From assembly GCA_910585715.1 (NCBI GenBank), contig CAJUEX010000044.1, forward strand, positions 1 through 30,892: a DNA stretch of 30,892 nucleotides, written 5' to 3'. A program made the translations under genes and the position numbers. This stretch comes from an uncultured Lachnospiraceae bacterium. GTDB lineage: Bacteria > Bacillota > Clostridia > Lachnospirales > Lachnospiraceae. Each line of letters begins with the position of its first letter. Within the stretch, counting starts at the first letter, position 1. Positions 1 through 7,255 of this stretch are shown in pieces. The notes under the pieces are model-generated. The model did no database searches. It was given only the letters and a program-made list of their open reading frames with translations, and was not told the origin of the DNA.

Positions 1-73
1 CTGTATCGTGTTTTGCAGTATTTGCGTTACGGATTCTTGTAAGCATATCTGCAATTGGATCGCTCATTGTCAT
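1..73 (-). CDS. rpsH: 30S ribosomal protein S8, N-terminal part (cut by window edge)
   Basis: Only the first 24 codons are inside the window; the gene runs off the left edge. The translation begins MTMSDPIADMLTRIRNAN, the conserved N-terminus of S8, which binds the central domain of 16S rRNA and, in E. coli, represses the spc operon. A GGAGGC ribosome binding site sits about 10 bases before the ATG. It follows rpsZ by 25 bases, the usual spc order in Firmicutes. Confidence 0.93.
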   Translation of the reverse strand, partial: MTMSDPIADMLTRIRNANTAKHDT

Positions 74-98
74 TTCAGTTGCCTCCTTTACTTTCCCC

Positions 99-284
99 TT
101 ACCAGCTTGCTTTCTTAACGCCTGGGATTTGTCCTTTATATGCTAACTCACGGAAACAGATTCTGCAGATTCCGTATTTTCTTAAATATGCGTGTGGACG
201 TCCACAGATTCTGCAACGTGTATATTCTCTTGTGGAGAATTTCGGTTTGCGCTGCTGTTTCACTTTCATTGCTGTTTTAGCCAT
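99..284 (-). CDS. rpsZ: 30S ribosomal protein S14, type Z (zinc-binding)
   Basis: 61 residues, the length of the short zinc-containing S14 of the small-subunit head. Four cysteines at positions 24, 27, 40 and 43 form the CX2C-X12-CX2C zinc ribbon, and the protein ends in the typical KKASW. The long, cysteine-free paralogue used by many bacteria under zinc starvation is not seen in this window. It lies between rplE and rpsH, the normal spc position, and the zinc form at this site is typical of Firmicutes. Confidence 0.97.
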   Translation of the reverse strand: MAKTAMKVKQQRKPKFSTREYTRCRICGRPHAYLRKYGICRICFRELAYKGQIPGVKKASW

Positions 285-299
285 GAATTTACCTCCTAA

Positions 300-839
300 C
301 TATTTTGCAAATGGCATGTTGAACAATGCCAATAATTCACGAGCTTCTTCGTCTGTTTTTGCTGTAGTAACGAAAATTACGTCCATACCTCTTACCTTAT
401 CCACCTTATCGTATTCGATTTCAGGAAAGATAAGCTGCTCTTTAATACCAAGGGCATAATTTCCTCTGCCGTCAAAAGCATTTGGATTCACGCCGCGGAA
501 GTCACGTACACGAGGCAATGCCAGATTTACTAATCGATCTAAGAACTCATACATTTTCTCTCCGCGAAGGGTAACCTTACATCCGATTGGCATTCCTTCT
601 CTGATTTTGAAGTTTGCCACTGAATTTTTAGCCTTTGTCAGTACCGCCTTCTGTCCGGAAATGGTCTCTAAGTCTTTTACCGCTGCTTCTAAGATCTTGG
701 CATTGTCCTTTGCTTCACCAACACCCATGTTGATAACGATTTTGTCAAGCTTTGGCACTTCCATAACATTTTTATATTCAAACTTTTTAATCATAGCATC
801 TACGATTTCGTTTTTATACATATCTTTGAGTCTACTCAC
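300..839 (-). CDS. rplE: 50S ribosomal protein L5
   Basis: 179 residues, the standard bacterial length. L5 binds 5S rRNA and helps form the central protuberance, contacting the P-site tRNA. Recognisable segments include KIVINMGVGEA near residue 35, the GCKVTLRGEKMYEFLDRL block and the C-terminal FVTTAKTDEEARELL. It lies 15 bases upstream of rpsZ and 24 bases downstream of rplX, with a GGAGG-type site before the ATG. No anomaly is seen. Confidence 0.97.
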   Translation of the reverse strand: MSRLKDMYKNEIVDAMIKKFEYKNVMEVPKLDKIVINMGVGEAKDNAKILEAAVKDLETISGQKAVLTKAKNSVANFKIREGMPIGCKVTLRGEKMYEFLDRLVNLALPRVRDFRGVNPNAFDGRGNYALGIKEQLIFPEIEYDKVDKVRGMDVIFVTTAKTDEEARELLALFNMPFAK

Positions 840-863
840 CTGTTTCGACCTCCTTCCTTAGAA

Positions 864-1184
864 TTAATCAATTACTTCACCTGTAGATTTTGCATAACGG
901 ACCTTTTTGCCGTTCTCCACCTTAAAACCGATTTTGGTCGGCTTTCCATTGTGAAGATACATTACGTTTGAAAGATCGATAGGTGCTTCTTTTTGAATAA
1001 TTCCGCCATTTTGATTTGCAGCAGAGGGCTTTGTATGCTTGGAAACAAGATTTACACCTTCCACTACTACTCTGTTTTTCTTATGGTCTACGGAAATAAC
1101 CTTTCCTTCCTTGCCTCTGCATTTCATTGCATCGCCAACCATAACCTTTACTGTATCGCCTTTTTTAATCTTCATTGTTGCCAT
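864..1184 (-). CDS. rplX: 50S ribosomal protein L24
   Basis: 106 residues with an N-terminal KOW motif (KIKKGDTVKVMVGDAMKCRG). L24 is an early assembly protein that binds the 5' domain of 23S rRNA near the tunnel exit. An alternative ATG exists at codon 4, but the first one is chosen because a perfect AGGAGG lies 7 bases upstream. It sits between rplN (11 bases away) and rplE. Confidence 0.97.
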   Translation of the reverse strand: MATMKIKKGDTVKVMVGDAMKCRGKEGKVISVDHKKNRVVVEGVNLVSKHTKPSAANQNGGIIQKEAPIDLSNVMYLHNGKPTKIGFKVENGKKVRYAKSTGEVID

Positions 1185-1195
1185 AGGGTAACCTC

Positions 1196-1564
1196 CTATA
1201 ATACTTCCGGAGCCAGGGAAACAATTTTCATGAATTGTTTGTCACGAAGCTCTCTTGCTACTGGTCCAAAAATACGAGTTCCTCTTGGTGTCTTATCATC
1301 TTTAATGATAACAGCAGCATTTTCATCAAATCTAATATAAGAACCGTCTTTACGACGAGCGCCTTTTACAGTACGTACAACAACGGCCTTTACTACATCG
1401 CCTTTTTTTACAACACCGCCTGGTGTTGCATCTTTAACGGTAGCAACGATTACATCGCCGATGTTTGCATATCTTCTTGTAGAACCGCCCATAACTCTGA
1501 TACATAATAATTCTTTTGCACCGGTGTTATCAGCAACTCTCAATCTACTTTCTTGTTGTATCAT
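1196..1564 (-). CDS. rplN: 50S ribosomal protein L14
   Basis: 122 residues, the exact family length, starting MIQQESRLRVADNTGAKELL and ending MKIVSLAPEVL as bacterial L14 does. L14 lies at the subunit interface, bridges to 16S rRNA and is the docking site of the silencing factor RsfS. AGGAGG-type ribosome binding site; neighbours are rpsQ and rplX, as in other S10-spc operons. Confidence 0.98.
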   Translation of the reverse strand: MIQQESRLRVADNTGAKELLCIRVMGGSTRRYANIGDVIVATVKDATPGGVVKKGDVVKAVVVRTVKGARRKDGSYIRFDENAAVIIKDDKTPRGTRIFGPVARELRDKQFMKIVSLAPEVL

Positions 1565-1582
1565 GCTAATAATCCTCCTGCA

Positions 1583-1837
1583 CTATTTCACTTTTTCAAC
1601 GATTTCCACAAGACGCCATCTCTTATCCTTGGACAATGGTCTTGTTTCCATAACTTTTACGGTATCTCCGATGTTGCATTCATTATTTTCGTCATGAGCT
1701 TTTAATTTGTAAGTCCTCTTTACGATTTTCTTGTAAAGCGGGTGCTTTACGTGGTCTTCAACTGCAACAACGATTGTTTTCTGCATTTTATTGCTTACGA
1801 CCTTACCGGTACGTGTTTTTCTTAAATTTCTTTCCAC
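1583..1837 (-). CDS. rpsQ: 30S ribosomal protein S17
   Basis: 84 residues. The sequence begins MERNLRKTRTGKVVSNKMQK and contains the KHPLYKKIVKRT and METRPLSKDKRW blocks typical of S17, a primary 16S rRNA-binding protein with an OB fold. It follows rpmC with 36 bases between them and precedes rplN by 18 bases. Confidence 0.97.
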   Translation of the reverse strand: MERNLRKTRTGKVVSNKMQKTIVVAVEDHVKHPLYKKIVKRTYKLKAHDENNECNIGDTVKVMETRPLSKDKRWRLVEIVEKVK

Positions 1838-1873
1838 GGTCTTGACTCCTTTCTAACGTTTCTTAACCTGTTG

Positions 1874-2083
1874 TTATTCTGCAACTTTCGCTTTTTCAGT
1901 AATCACTGTCTGAATCCTGGCAATATTTCTTCTTACTTCCTTGATTCTGCTAGTATTATCTAACTGGTTGGTTGCATTCTGGAATCTCAAATTGAAAAGT
2001 TCTTTTTTAGCAGCTACTAACTCTTCCGCTAATTCTGCAGCTGATTTTGTCTTTAAATCTTCTACAAATTTATTAGTTTTCAT
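1874..2083 (-). CDS. rpmC: 50S ribosomal protein L29
   Basis: The open frame extends up to 2152, but the family start is the ATG at 2083 (MKTNKFVEDLKTKS), giving 69 residues; the longer form would add 23 unrelated residues lying inside rplP. L29 is a two-helix protein beside the tunnel exit, where it supports SRP and trigger-factor docking; the LFNLRFQNATNQLDNTSRI block is diagnostic. With this start it overlaps the 3' end of rplP by 11 bases, so translation is probably coupled. Confidence 0.93.
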   Translation of the reverse strand: MKTNKFVEDLKTKSAAELAEELVAAKKELFNLRFQNATNQLDNTSRIKEVRRNIARIQTVITEKAKVAE

Positions 2084-2510
2084 TTGATACACCGCCTTCC
2101 AAGTCTGCTTTAGAAACAATTTTACATTTGCATGGAAGCTTATGTGTTGCAAGACGTAATGCTTCTCTGGCTGTTTCTTCTGCTACGCCGGAGATTTCAA
2201 ACATTACACGGCCTGGCTTCACAACTGCTACCCAGTATTCCAAGGTACCTTTACCGGAACCCATACGTGTTTCTGCTGGTTTTGTAGTTACCGGTTTGTC
2301 CGGGAAAATCTTGATCCAGACCTTACCACCACGCTTGATATAACGAGTCATGGCAACACGGGCTGCTTCGATCTGATTGGAACGAATCCAGCATGGCTCC
2401 ATAGCCACGATACCGTATTCACCGTAACTGATTGTATTTCCTCTAGTCGCTTTTCCTGCCATGCTTCCGCGGAACTGTTTACGACGTTTCACTCTTTTAG
2501 GCATTAACAT
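2073..2510 (-). CDS. rplP: 50S ribosomal protein L16
   Basis: 145 residues, starting MLMPKRVKRRKQFRG as usual for the family. L16 organises the A-site region and binds late in 50S assembly. Typical blocks: GNTISYGEYGIVAMEPCWI, RYIKRGGKVWIKIFPDKP and the GSGKGTLEYWVAVVKPGR loop near the peptidyl-transferase centre. Its ATG overlaps the rpsC stop codon by one base (TAATG), a sign of coupled translation. Confidence 0.98.
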   Translation of the reverse strand: MLMPKRVKRRKQFRGSMAGKATRGNTISYGEYGIVAMEPCWIRSNQIEAARVAMTRYIKRGGKVWIKIFPDKPVTTKPAETRMGSGKGTLEYWVAVVKPGRVMFEISGVAEETAREALRLATHKLPCKCKIVSKADLEGGVSNEN

Positions 2511-3166
2511 TATTTATCGCTCCCTTCCTTATTTCCCTTAGTAGGAAGTACTTCGCCTTTGTAAACCCATACCTTTACGCCAATCTTGCCGTAGGTAGTG
2601 TCTGCTTCAGCGAATCCATAGTCAATATCTGCACGAAGTGTCTGAAGTGGAATCGTACCTTCGCTGTAGAATTCGGTACGTGCCATATCAGCACCGCCAA
2701 GACGTCCTGAACAAGCTGCCTTGATACCAAGAGCGCCTGCCTTCATGGTTCTGCCCATGCAGGACTTCATAGCTCTTCTGAAAGATACACGGTTTTCTAA
2801 CTGAAGCGCAATGTTTTCTGCAACTAACTGTGCATCCTTGTCAGGTCTTTTGATTTCTTTAATGTCTACCAAAACCTTTTTATCTGTCAGCTTGGAAAGC
2901 TCTTTCTTTGTCACTTCGATTTCCGCACCGCCCTTACCGATAACAACGCCCGGCTTTGCAGTATAGATGATTACCTTCACCCTGTCAGATGCTCTTTCAA
3001 TTTCAATCTTGGAAACACCTGCACTGTATAATTTTTTCTTCAGGTATGTTCTGATGTTATAGTCTTCTACCAGGAAATCTGCAAAATCAGCATCCGCATA
3101 CCATTTGGAATCCCAATCTTTAATAACGCCGACTCTAAGGCCGTGAGGATTAACTTTTTGTCCCAT
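2510..3166 (-). CDS. rpsC: 30S ribosomal protein S3
   Basis: 218 residues, the normal length. S3 lines the mRNA entry channel and contributes to mRNA unwinding. The N-terminus MGQKVNPHGLRVGVIKDWDS is conserved, and a KH domain carries its GXXG loop at about residues 77-80 (VVIGKGG). The C-terminal domain has the RTEFYSEGTIPLQTLRADI block. It overlaps rplP by one base and follows rplV by 11 bases. Confidence 0.98.
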   Translation of the reverse strand: MGQKVNPHGLRVGVIKDWDSKWYADADFADFLVEDYNIRTYLKKKLYSAGVSKIEIERASDRVKVIIYTAKPGVVIGKGGAEIEVTKKELSKLTDKKVLVDIKEIKRPDKDAQLVAENIALQLENRVSFRRAMKSCMGRTMKAGALGIKAACSGRLGGADMARTEFYSEGTIPLQTLRADIDYGFAEADTTYGKIGVKVWVYKGEVLPTKGNKEGSDK

Positions 3167-3177
3167 TATCTTTCCTC

Positions 3178-3564
3178 CTATCTTTCATCAAGCACAACTG
3201 TGATGTGGCTCATTCTCTTTTCAATTCTGTAAGCCCTGCCCTGTGCTCTCGGTCTTACTCTTTTCATTGTAGGACCTTTGTTTGCGTAACATTCAGCAAT
3301 ATAAAGGTTTTCTGTGTTCATTCCATTGTTGTTTTCTGCGTTTGCGATTGCTGACTGTAATAATTTCTTAATGACACTGGAAGCATATCTTGGATTGTAT
3401 TCTAAAATAGCCAGTGCTGTCTGTACATCTTTGCCTCTGATGGCATCTAATACGAAACATGCTTTCTGTACGGATACTCTTGCGTAAGATAATTTTGCGC
3501 TGGGTCTTGTATCCTTTTGTGCATTTCTCTCTCTTTTAATCTGGGATCTATGTCCTTTTGCCAT
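3178..3564 (-). CDS. rplV: 50S ribosomal protein L22
   Basis: 128 residues. L22 lines the peptide exit tunnel, and its hairpin loop (ENLYIAECYANKGPTMKRVRP) is where macrolide-resistance changes arise in other species. The N-terminus has an extra basic stretch (MAKGHRSQIKRERNAQ) before the canonical AKLSYARVSVQK core, as seen in many clostridial L22 proteins. Placed between rpsS and rpsC. Confidence 0.97.
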   Translation of the reverse strand: MAKGHRSQIKRERNAQKDTRPSAKLSYARVSVQKACFVLDAIRGKDVQTALAILEYNPRYASSVIKKLLQSAIANAENNNGMNTENLYIAECYANKGPTMKRVRPRAQGRAYRIEKRMSHITVVLDER

Positions 3565-3585
3565 GGATGAAACCTCCTTTCAAAA

Positions 3586-3867
3586 TTATCTTACTTTTGA
3601 TTTCTTTTCGTCTTTTCCATGTCCTCTATAGGTTCTGGTTGCAACAAATTCACCTAATTTGTGTCCAACCATGTCTTCTGTTACATATACAGGAACGTGC
3701 TTTCTGCCGTCATGTACTGCGATTGTATGTCCAACAAATGATGGGAAAATCGTAGAACGACGGGACCAAGTCTTGATTACTTGTTTGTTTCCTGCTTCGT
3801 TCATAGCATCTACTTTTTTCAGTAAGCTTTTGTCAGCGAATGGTCCTTTTTTCAGTGATCTAGCCAT
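3586..3867 (-). CDS. rpsS: 30S ribosomal protein S19
   Basis: 93 residues starting MARSLKKGPFADKSLLKKV, the diagnostic start of S19, which sits in the small-subunit head near the A site and bridges to the large subunit. The conserved VGHTIAVHDGRKHVPVYVTEDMVGHKLGEF stretch is present and the basic tail is intact. It follows rplB by 11 bases with a GGAGG ribosome binding site. Confidence 0.98.
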   Translation of the reverse strand: MARSLKKGPFADKSLLKKVDAMNEAGNKQVIKTWSRRSTIFPSFVGHTIAVHDGRKHVPVYVTEDMVGHKLGEFVATRTYRGHGKDEKKSKVR

Positions 3868-3878
3868 TTCTTCTCCTC

Positions 3879-4721
3879 CTATTTAAATGATCTGCCGTCT
3901 CTTCTTCTTACGATTAACTTGTTAGATTGTTTGTTCTTCTTGCGAGTCTTAAGACCAAGAGCCGGTTTGCCCCAAGGTGTACATGGACCCGGACGACCGA
4001 TACCGGTCTTTCCTTCACCACCGCCGTGCGGATGGTCGTTAGGGTTCATAACAGAACCGCGGACGGTAGGTCTGATACCCATGTGACGCTTACGTCCCGC
4101 CTTACCGATGTTCACCAGATTGTGGTCTGTATTTCCCACTACGCCAATAGAAGCTCTGCAGATAATCGGCACCATTCTCATTTCGCCTGAAGGAAGACGA
4201 AGTGTTGCATACTTTCCTTCCTTTGCCATCAGCTGTGCGCTGTTGCCTGCGGAACGAACTAACTGTCCGCCTTTGCCCGGATATAATTCCACGTTGTGCA
4301 CCTGAGTACCAACCGGAATATTTGCAAGGGGCAGGCAGTTGCCTACTTTGATTTCAGCAGTTTCACCGTTCATAACCTTCATTCCGTCTGTCAATCCTTC
4401 CGGAGCGATGATATATGCTTTTTCACCGTCTGCATAGCAGATCAGTGCGATGTTTGCTGTTCTGTTAGGATCGTATTCGATACCGATTACAGTTGCCGGA
4501 ATACCATCCTTACGTCTCTTAAAGTCGATGATTCTATATTTTCTTCTGGAACCGCCTCCGCGGTGTCTTACAGTAATCTTACCCTGATTGTTACGACCGG
4601 AATTTTTCTTTTTGGAAACGCAAAGTGATTTTTCAGGAGTTGTCTTTGTAATCTCGGAAAAATCAGAACCAGTCATATTTCTTCTGGAAGGTGTATATGG
4701 GTTATATGTCTTAATTCCCAT
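3879..4721 (-). CDS. rplB: 50S ribosomal protein L2
   Basis: 280 residues, near the usual 275-280. L2 is a primary 23S rRNA-binding protein required for subunit joining. The C-terminal NPNDHPHGGGEGKTGIGRPG block is intact, with His230 corresponding to the functionally important His229 of E. coli. OB-fold and SH3-like domains are recognisable from RGGGSRRKYRIIDFKR and GQLVRSAGNSAQLMAKEG. A 62-base spacer separates it from rplW. Confidence 0.98.
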   Translation of the reverse strand: MGIKTYNPYTPSRRNMTGSDFSEITKTTPEKSLCVSKKKNSGRNNQGKITVRHRGGGSRRKYRIIDFKRRKDGIPATVIGIEYDPNRTANIALICYADGEKAYIIAPEGLTDGMKVMNGETAEIKVGNCLPLANIPVGTQVHNVELYPGKGGQLVRSAGNSAQLMAKEGKYATLRLPSGEMRMVPIICRASIGVVGNTDHNLVNIGKAGRKRHMGIRPTVRGSVMNPNDHPHGGGEGKTGIGRPGPCTPWGKPALGLKTRKKNKQSNKLIVRRRDGRSFK

Positions 4722-4783
4722 GATTGTTTCTCCTTTCGGTTGTTTTATTGTCGTACTTTACTGTACATATTGTCCCTGCAATT

Positions 4784-5083
4784 TTACAGCCCCGCAAAGA
4801 TTTCAATATCCTTGCTTTCTTCTGTCAGCTGAACGATTGCTTTTTTGGTCTTTGCAGTTTTTCCCACTACCATGCCTCTTCTTTTCTTCTTGCCGTCTAA
4901 GTTCATGGTGTTGACTTTCTTTACCTTTGTTCCTTCGAACATTTTTTCAACTGCTTCTTTAATCTGTGTCTTATTTGCTTCCGGATGAACTAAGAAAGTG
5001 TATTTCTTTTCTCCCATGCCGGACATGCTCTTTTCTGTAATCACCGGTTTGAGGATTACATCATAATATTGAAGCGCTGCCAT
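4784..5083 (-). CDS. rplW: 50S ribosomal protein L23
   Basis: 99 residues. L23 lies at the tunnel exit and is the docking point of trigger factor and SRP. The VILKPVITEKSM start and FLVHPEANKTQIKEAVEKMF helix are family hallmarks. Its ATG overlaps the rplD stop by one base (TAATG), so translation is probably coupled. Confidence 0.97.
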   Translation of the reverse strand: MAALQYYDVILKPVITEKSMSGMGEKKYTFLVHPEANKTQIKEAVEKMFEGTKVKKVNTMNLDGKKKRRGMVVGKTAKTKKAIVQLTEESKDIEIFAGL

Positions 5084-5703
5084 TATGCGTACACCTCCTC
5101 GATTTTCTTTGCGGAATCCTTTGTAAGAACAACGGTTCCCGCCTTCATAATGTCATATACATTGATAGTGTTTGTGGAAGCTGTCTGGATGGTAGGAATG
5201 TTTCTTGCGCTCAGCACTACATTCCGGTCATTGTCAGCAATGACTACCAGTGCTTTCTTTACATTTAAGTTATCCATGACTTTCTTGAAATTCTTTGTCT
5301 TGATTTCGTCAAACTTCAATTCATCCACTACAATCAGCTTGTTTTCCTGTACTCTGCTTGTGAGAGCGGATTTTAAAGCTGCTCTTTTTTCTTTCTTATT
5401 TAACTTGAAAGAATAATCTCTCGGAGTAGGGGCAAATACAACGCCGCCTCCTGTCCATTGAGGAGATCTTGTAGAACCCTGTCTTGCATGACCTGTTCCC
5501 TTCTGTCTCCAAGGTTTTCTTCCGCCGCCGGAAACTTCAGAACGTGTTTTTGCTTTCTGTGTTCCCTGACGATTATTTGCAAGCTGTTGAACAACTGCCA
5601 GGTGTACTAAGTGTTCATTTACTTCAACACCAAATACCGCATCGCTTAAGTCGATTTTTTCAACTTCCTTGCCTTCCATATTATAAACAGATACGTTTGC
5701 CAT
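5083..5703 (-). CDS. rplD: 50S ribosomal protein L4
   Basis: 206 residues. L4 reaches into the exit tunnel with its long loop (SGGGRKPWRQKGTGHARQGS) and in E. coli represses the S10 operon by binding the rpsJ leader RNA. Since the rpsJ leader here is long and structured, L4 is one candidate ligand (inference by analogy; the Gram-negative leader is not necessarily homologous). It overlaps rplW by one base and follows rplC by 25 bases. Confidence 0.97.
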   Translation of the reverse strand: MANVSVYNMEGKEVEKIDLSDAVFGVEVNEHLVHLAVVQQLANNRQGTQKAKTRSEVSGGGRKPWRQKGTGHARQGSTRSPQWTGGGVVFAPTPRDYSFKLNKKEKRAALKSALTSRVQENKLIVVDELKFDEIKTKNFKKVMDNLNVKKALVVIADNDRNVVLSARNIPTIQTASTNTINVYDIMKAGTVVLTKDSAKKIEEVYA

Positions 5704-5728
5704 CTGAATGGTCCTCCTTTCATCCCGA

Positions 5729-6412
5729 TTAAGCTTCAGCCTTAGTGGTTTCTTTAATGGTTACTAAAGCTTTTTTGGGTCCCGGCACAGCGCCTTTTAC
5801 TAAAAGTAAATTCTTCTCTGCATCCACTCTTACTACTTCAAGGTTTTTGATTGTAACCTTTTTGCAGCCCATATGTCCCGGCATCTTTTTGCCCTTGAAT
5901 ACTTTGGAAGGGCTGGAACATGCACCGTTGGAACCTGCATGACGATGGAACTTAGAACCGTGAGCCATAGGTCCTCTGGACTGTCCATGTCTCTTAATGG
6001 CACCCTGGAAGCCTTTACCCTTTGTAATTGCGGAAGCGTCTACCTTGTCTCCGTTTTCAAAGATGTCAGCCTTGATTTCCTGTGCCAGTGCATATTCTTC
6101 TGCATTTTCAAATTTGAATTCTCTTACATATCTCTTGGAAGATACGCCCGCCTTGTCAAAGTGGCCTTTCTCCGCTTTTGTAGTACCATGTCTGTGGATT
6201 ACTTCCTTTTTGCCGTTCTTGTCTTTGTTGATGATTTTGTCCTTCTTGTCAACAAATCCAACCTGAACTGCACTGTAACCGTCATTGTCAACTGTCTTAA
6301 TCTGGGTTACCACACATGGTCCTGCCTGAAGCACAGTAACCGGAATTAAGGTACCGTCTTCATTGAAGATTTGAGTCATTCCGACTTTTGTTGCTAAAAT
6401 AGCTTTCTTCAT
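5729..6412 (-). CDS. rplC: 50S ribosomal protein L3
   Basis: 227 residues, starting MKKAILATKVGMTQIFNEDG. L3 is an assembly initiator whose extension (GHGQSRGPMAHGSKFHRHAG type; here RHGQSRGPMAHGSKFHRHAG) touches the peptidyl-transferase centre. The glutamine in this block is the residue methylated in E. coli L3. The C-terminus is slightly Lys/Ala-rich (KETTKAEA). A 145-base spacer separates it from rpsJ, unusually wide for this operon. Confidence 0.97.
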   Translation of the reverse strand: MKKAILATKVGMTQIFNEDGTLIPVTVLQAGPCVVTQIKTVDNDGYSAVQVGFVDKKDKIINKDKNGKKEVIHRHGTTKAEKGHFDKAGVSSKRYVREFKFENAEEYALAQEIKADIFENGDKVDASAITKGKGFQGAIKRHGQSRGPMAHGSKFHRHAGSNGACSSPSKVFKGKKMPGHMGCKKVTIKNLEVVRVDAEKNLLLVKGAVPGPKKALVTIKETTKAEA

Positions 6413-6438
6413 TCTGTTACCTCCTTGTTTCTACAGCG

Positions 6439-6469
6439 GAACGGGTCATAAGCTTCTGCCTCGCCGTTC
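6439..6469 (-). other. Weak inverted repeat in the rpsJ-rplC spacer
   Basis: The 145-base gap between rpsJ and rplC is the widest inside the ribosomal operon. It holds a 6-bp inverted repeat (GAACGG at 6439-6444 and CCGTTC at 6464-6469) with a 19-base loop and no U-tract, so it does not look like a terminator. It could be an mRNA processing or stability element; the evidence is weak. Confidence 0.25.
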
Positions 6470-6557
6470 ATACTAGATCCAGGTAATATAAGTGGAACGT
6501 TTCGTTGCTTCTATATCAACCAGTTAAGGATCTTAGTCTGTTCTTGTTCTGTTGCTA

Positions 6558-6875
6558 TTATTTGTTTTTCATCTTGATGCCGATGTACACACCTGCCGGC
6601 ATTTCAAGTCTTTGCAACGCATCAACCGTCTTCTGGGTCGGTGCGATTACATCGATCAGTCTCTTGTGGGTTCTCTGCTCGAACTGCTCTCTGGAATCTT
6701 TGTACTTGTGAGTAGCTCTTAAAATAGTAACAACTTCCTTTTTGGTAGGAAGAGGCACCGGTCCGCTCACCTGTGATCCGTTCTTCTTAACTGTTTCGAT
6801 GATTTTTTTTGCTGAAGCATCAACTAATTGATGTTCATAGGCTTTCAGTGTAATTCTCATTACTTGGCTTGCCAT
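6558..6875 (-). CDS. rpsJ: 30S ribosomal protein S10 (NusE)
   Basis: 105 residues from the ATG at 6875 (MASQVMRITLKAYEHQLVD). The open frame extends to 6938, but the extra 21 residues lie in the structured leader and are not family-like; an AAGGAGG site precedes the chosen ATG. S10 is part of the small-subunit head and, as NusE, of transcription antitermination complexes that couple RNA polymerase to the ribosome. The GPVPLPTKKEVVTILRATHK block is diagnostic. It is the first gene of the operon. Confidence 0.97.
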   Translation of the reverse strand: MASQVMRITLKAYEHQLVDASAKKIIETVKKNGSQVSGPVPLPTKKEVVTILRATHKYKDSREQFEQRTHKRLIDVIAPTQKTVDALQRLEMPAGVYIGIKMKNK

Positions 6876-7119
6876 AAAAAAAGTCGCCTCCTTTTCGCAC
6901 TTTTGTTTCTTTAAGTACGACAAGCGGTGACTGTACACTCTCCCGTGTGTGTCCTTATGACTTTCACACGTTGTTTCTGTCCCTTTGACAGACGTTTTGT
7001 TTTGTACAGTGACTTGTCGTCAGTTTCCTAACTTGACATTCGCTCCACGGAAAACCTGCGGTTTCTTATAAATAAGAACCTGCAGCAACCTCTCGCTTCA
7101 AAGCTATCATGCCACAGCA
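6876..7119 (-). ncRNA. Long structured 5' leader of the S10 operon
   Basis: About 245 nt of transcribed leader lie between the inferred start site and rpsJ. In the RNA: hairpin P1 (7056-7085, GGTTC/GAAACC-type stem closed by CTGC/GCAG); hairpin P2 (7021-7058, pairing TTTCC with GGAAA and CAG with CTG), whose CAG overlaps P1, so the two may be alternatives; then a long-range stem of two perfect 8-bp blocks (7013-7020 with 6917-6924, and 7003-7010 with 6930-6937). That stem encloses two hairpins: 6976-6992 (TCTGTC/GACAGA) and 6944-6970 (CGTGTG/CACACG). The multibranch design resembles ribosomal-protein autoregulatory leaders. No long coding frame explains it. The ligand is unknown; S10, L3, L4 or another operon product are candidates. 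Confidence 0.6.
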
Positions 7120-7125
7120 ATTGCT

Positions 7126-7154
7126 AGTATACATGAGAAAAAGGGGTTTTGCAA
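7126..7154 (-). promoter_or_regulatory. Sigma-A promoter of the S10 operon
   Basis: On the minus strand a -35 box TTGCAA (7149-7154) is followed by a 17-base spacer and a -10 box TATACT (7126-7131), which predicts a start near 7119. The -35 box lies in the loop and inner stem of the hairpin that ends the upstream operon, so terminator and promoter share DNA. Confidence 0.7.
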
Positions 7155-7163
7155 CCCCTTTTT
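7138..7163 (-). terminator. Rho-independent terminator after the RiPP operon
   Basis: Perfect 11-bp inverted repeat (AAAAAGGGGTT at 7138-7148 and its complement at 7153-7163) with a 4-base loop, U-tracts on both strands. It lies about 95 bases past the exporter stop codon and separates two co-directional operons. The hairpin is symmetrical, so it could also stop plus-strand transcripts, but no plus-strand gene leads into it. Confidence 0.8.
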
Positions 7164-7255
7164 TCATTTTTTTAATTTAAAAGATATTTTAAAGATATTT
7201 TTAACAGATTATTGTTATTAATATTAGAAAATAGACAAAAAAAACTTGCCAAATC

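Noticed and set aside
6876..6938. N-terminal extension of rpsJ by 21 codons
   Set aside because: The extension lies in the 3' arm of the leader structure, is not conserved in S10 proteins, and the internal ATG at 6875 has the AAGGAGG site.
7056..7085. Hairpin in the S10 leader considered as a terminator
   Set aside because: It is not followed by a U-tract and lies within the transcribed leader; better explained as part of the leader structure.
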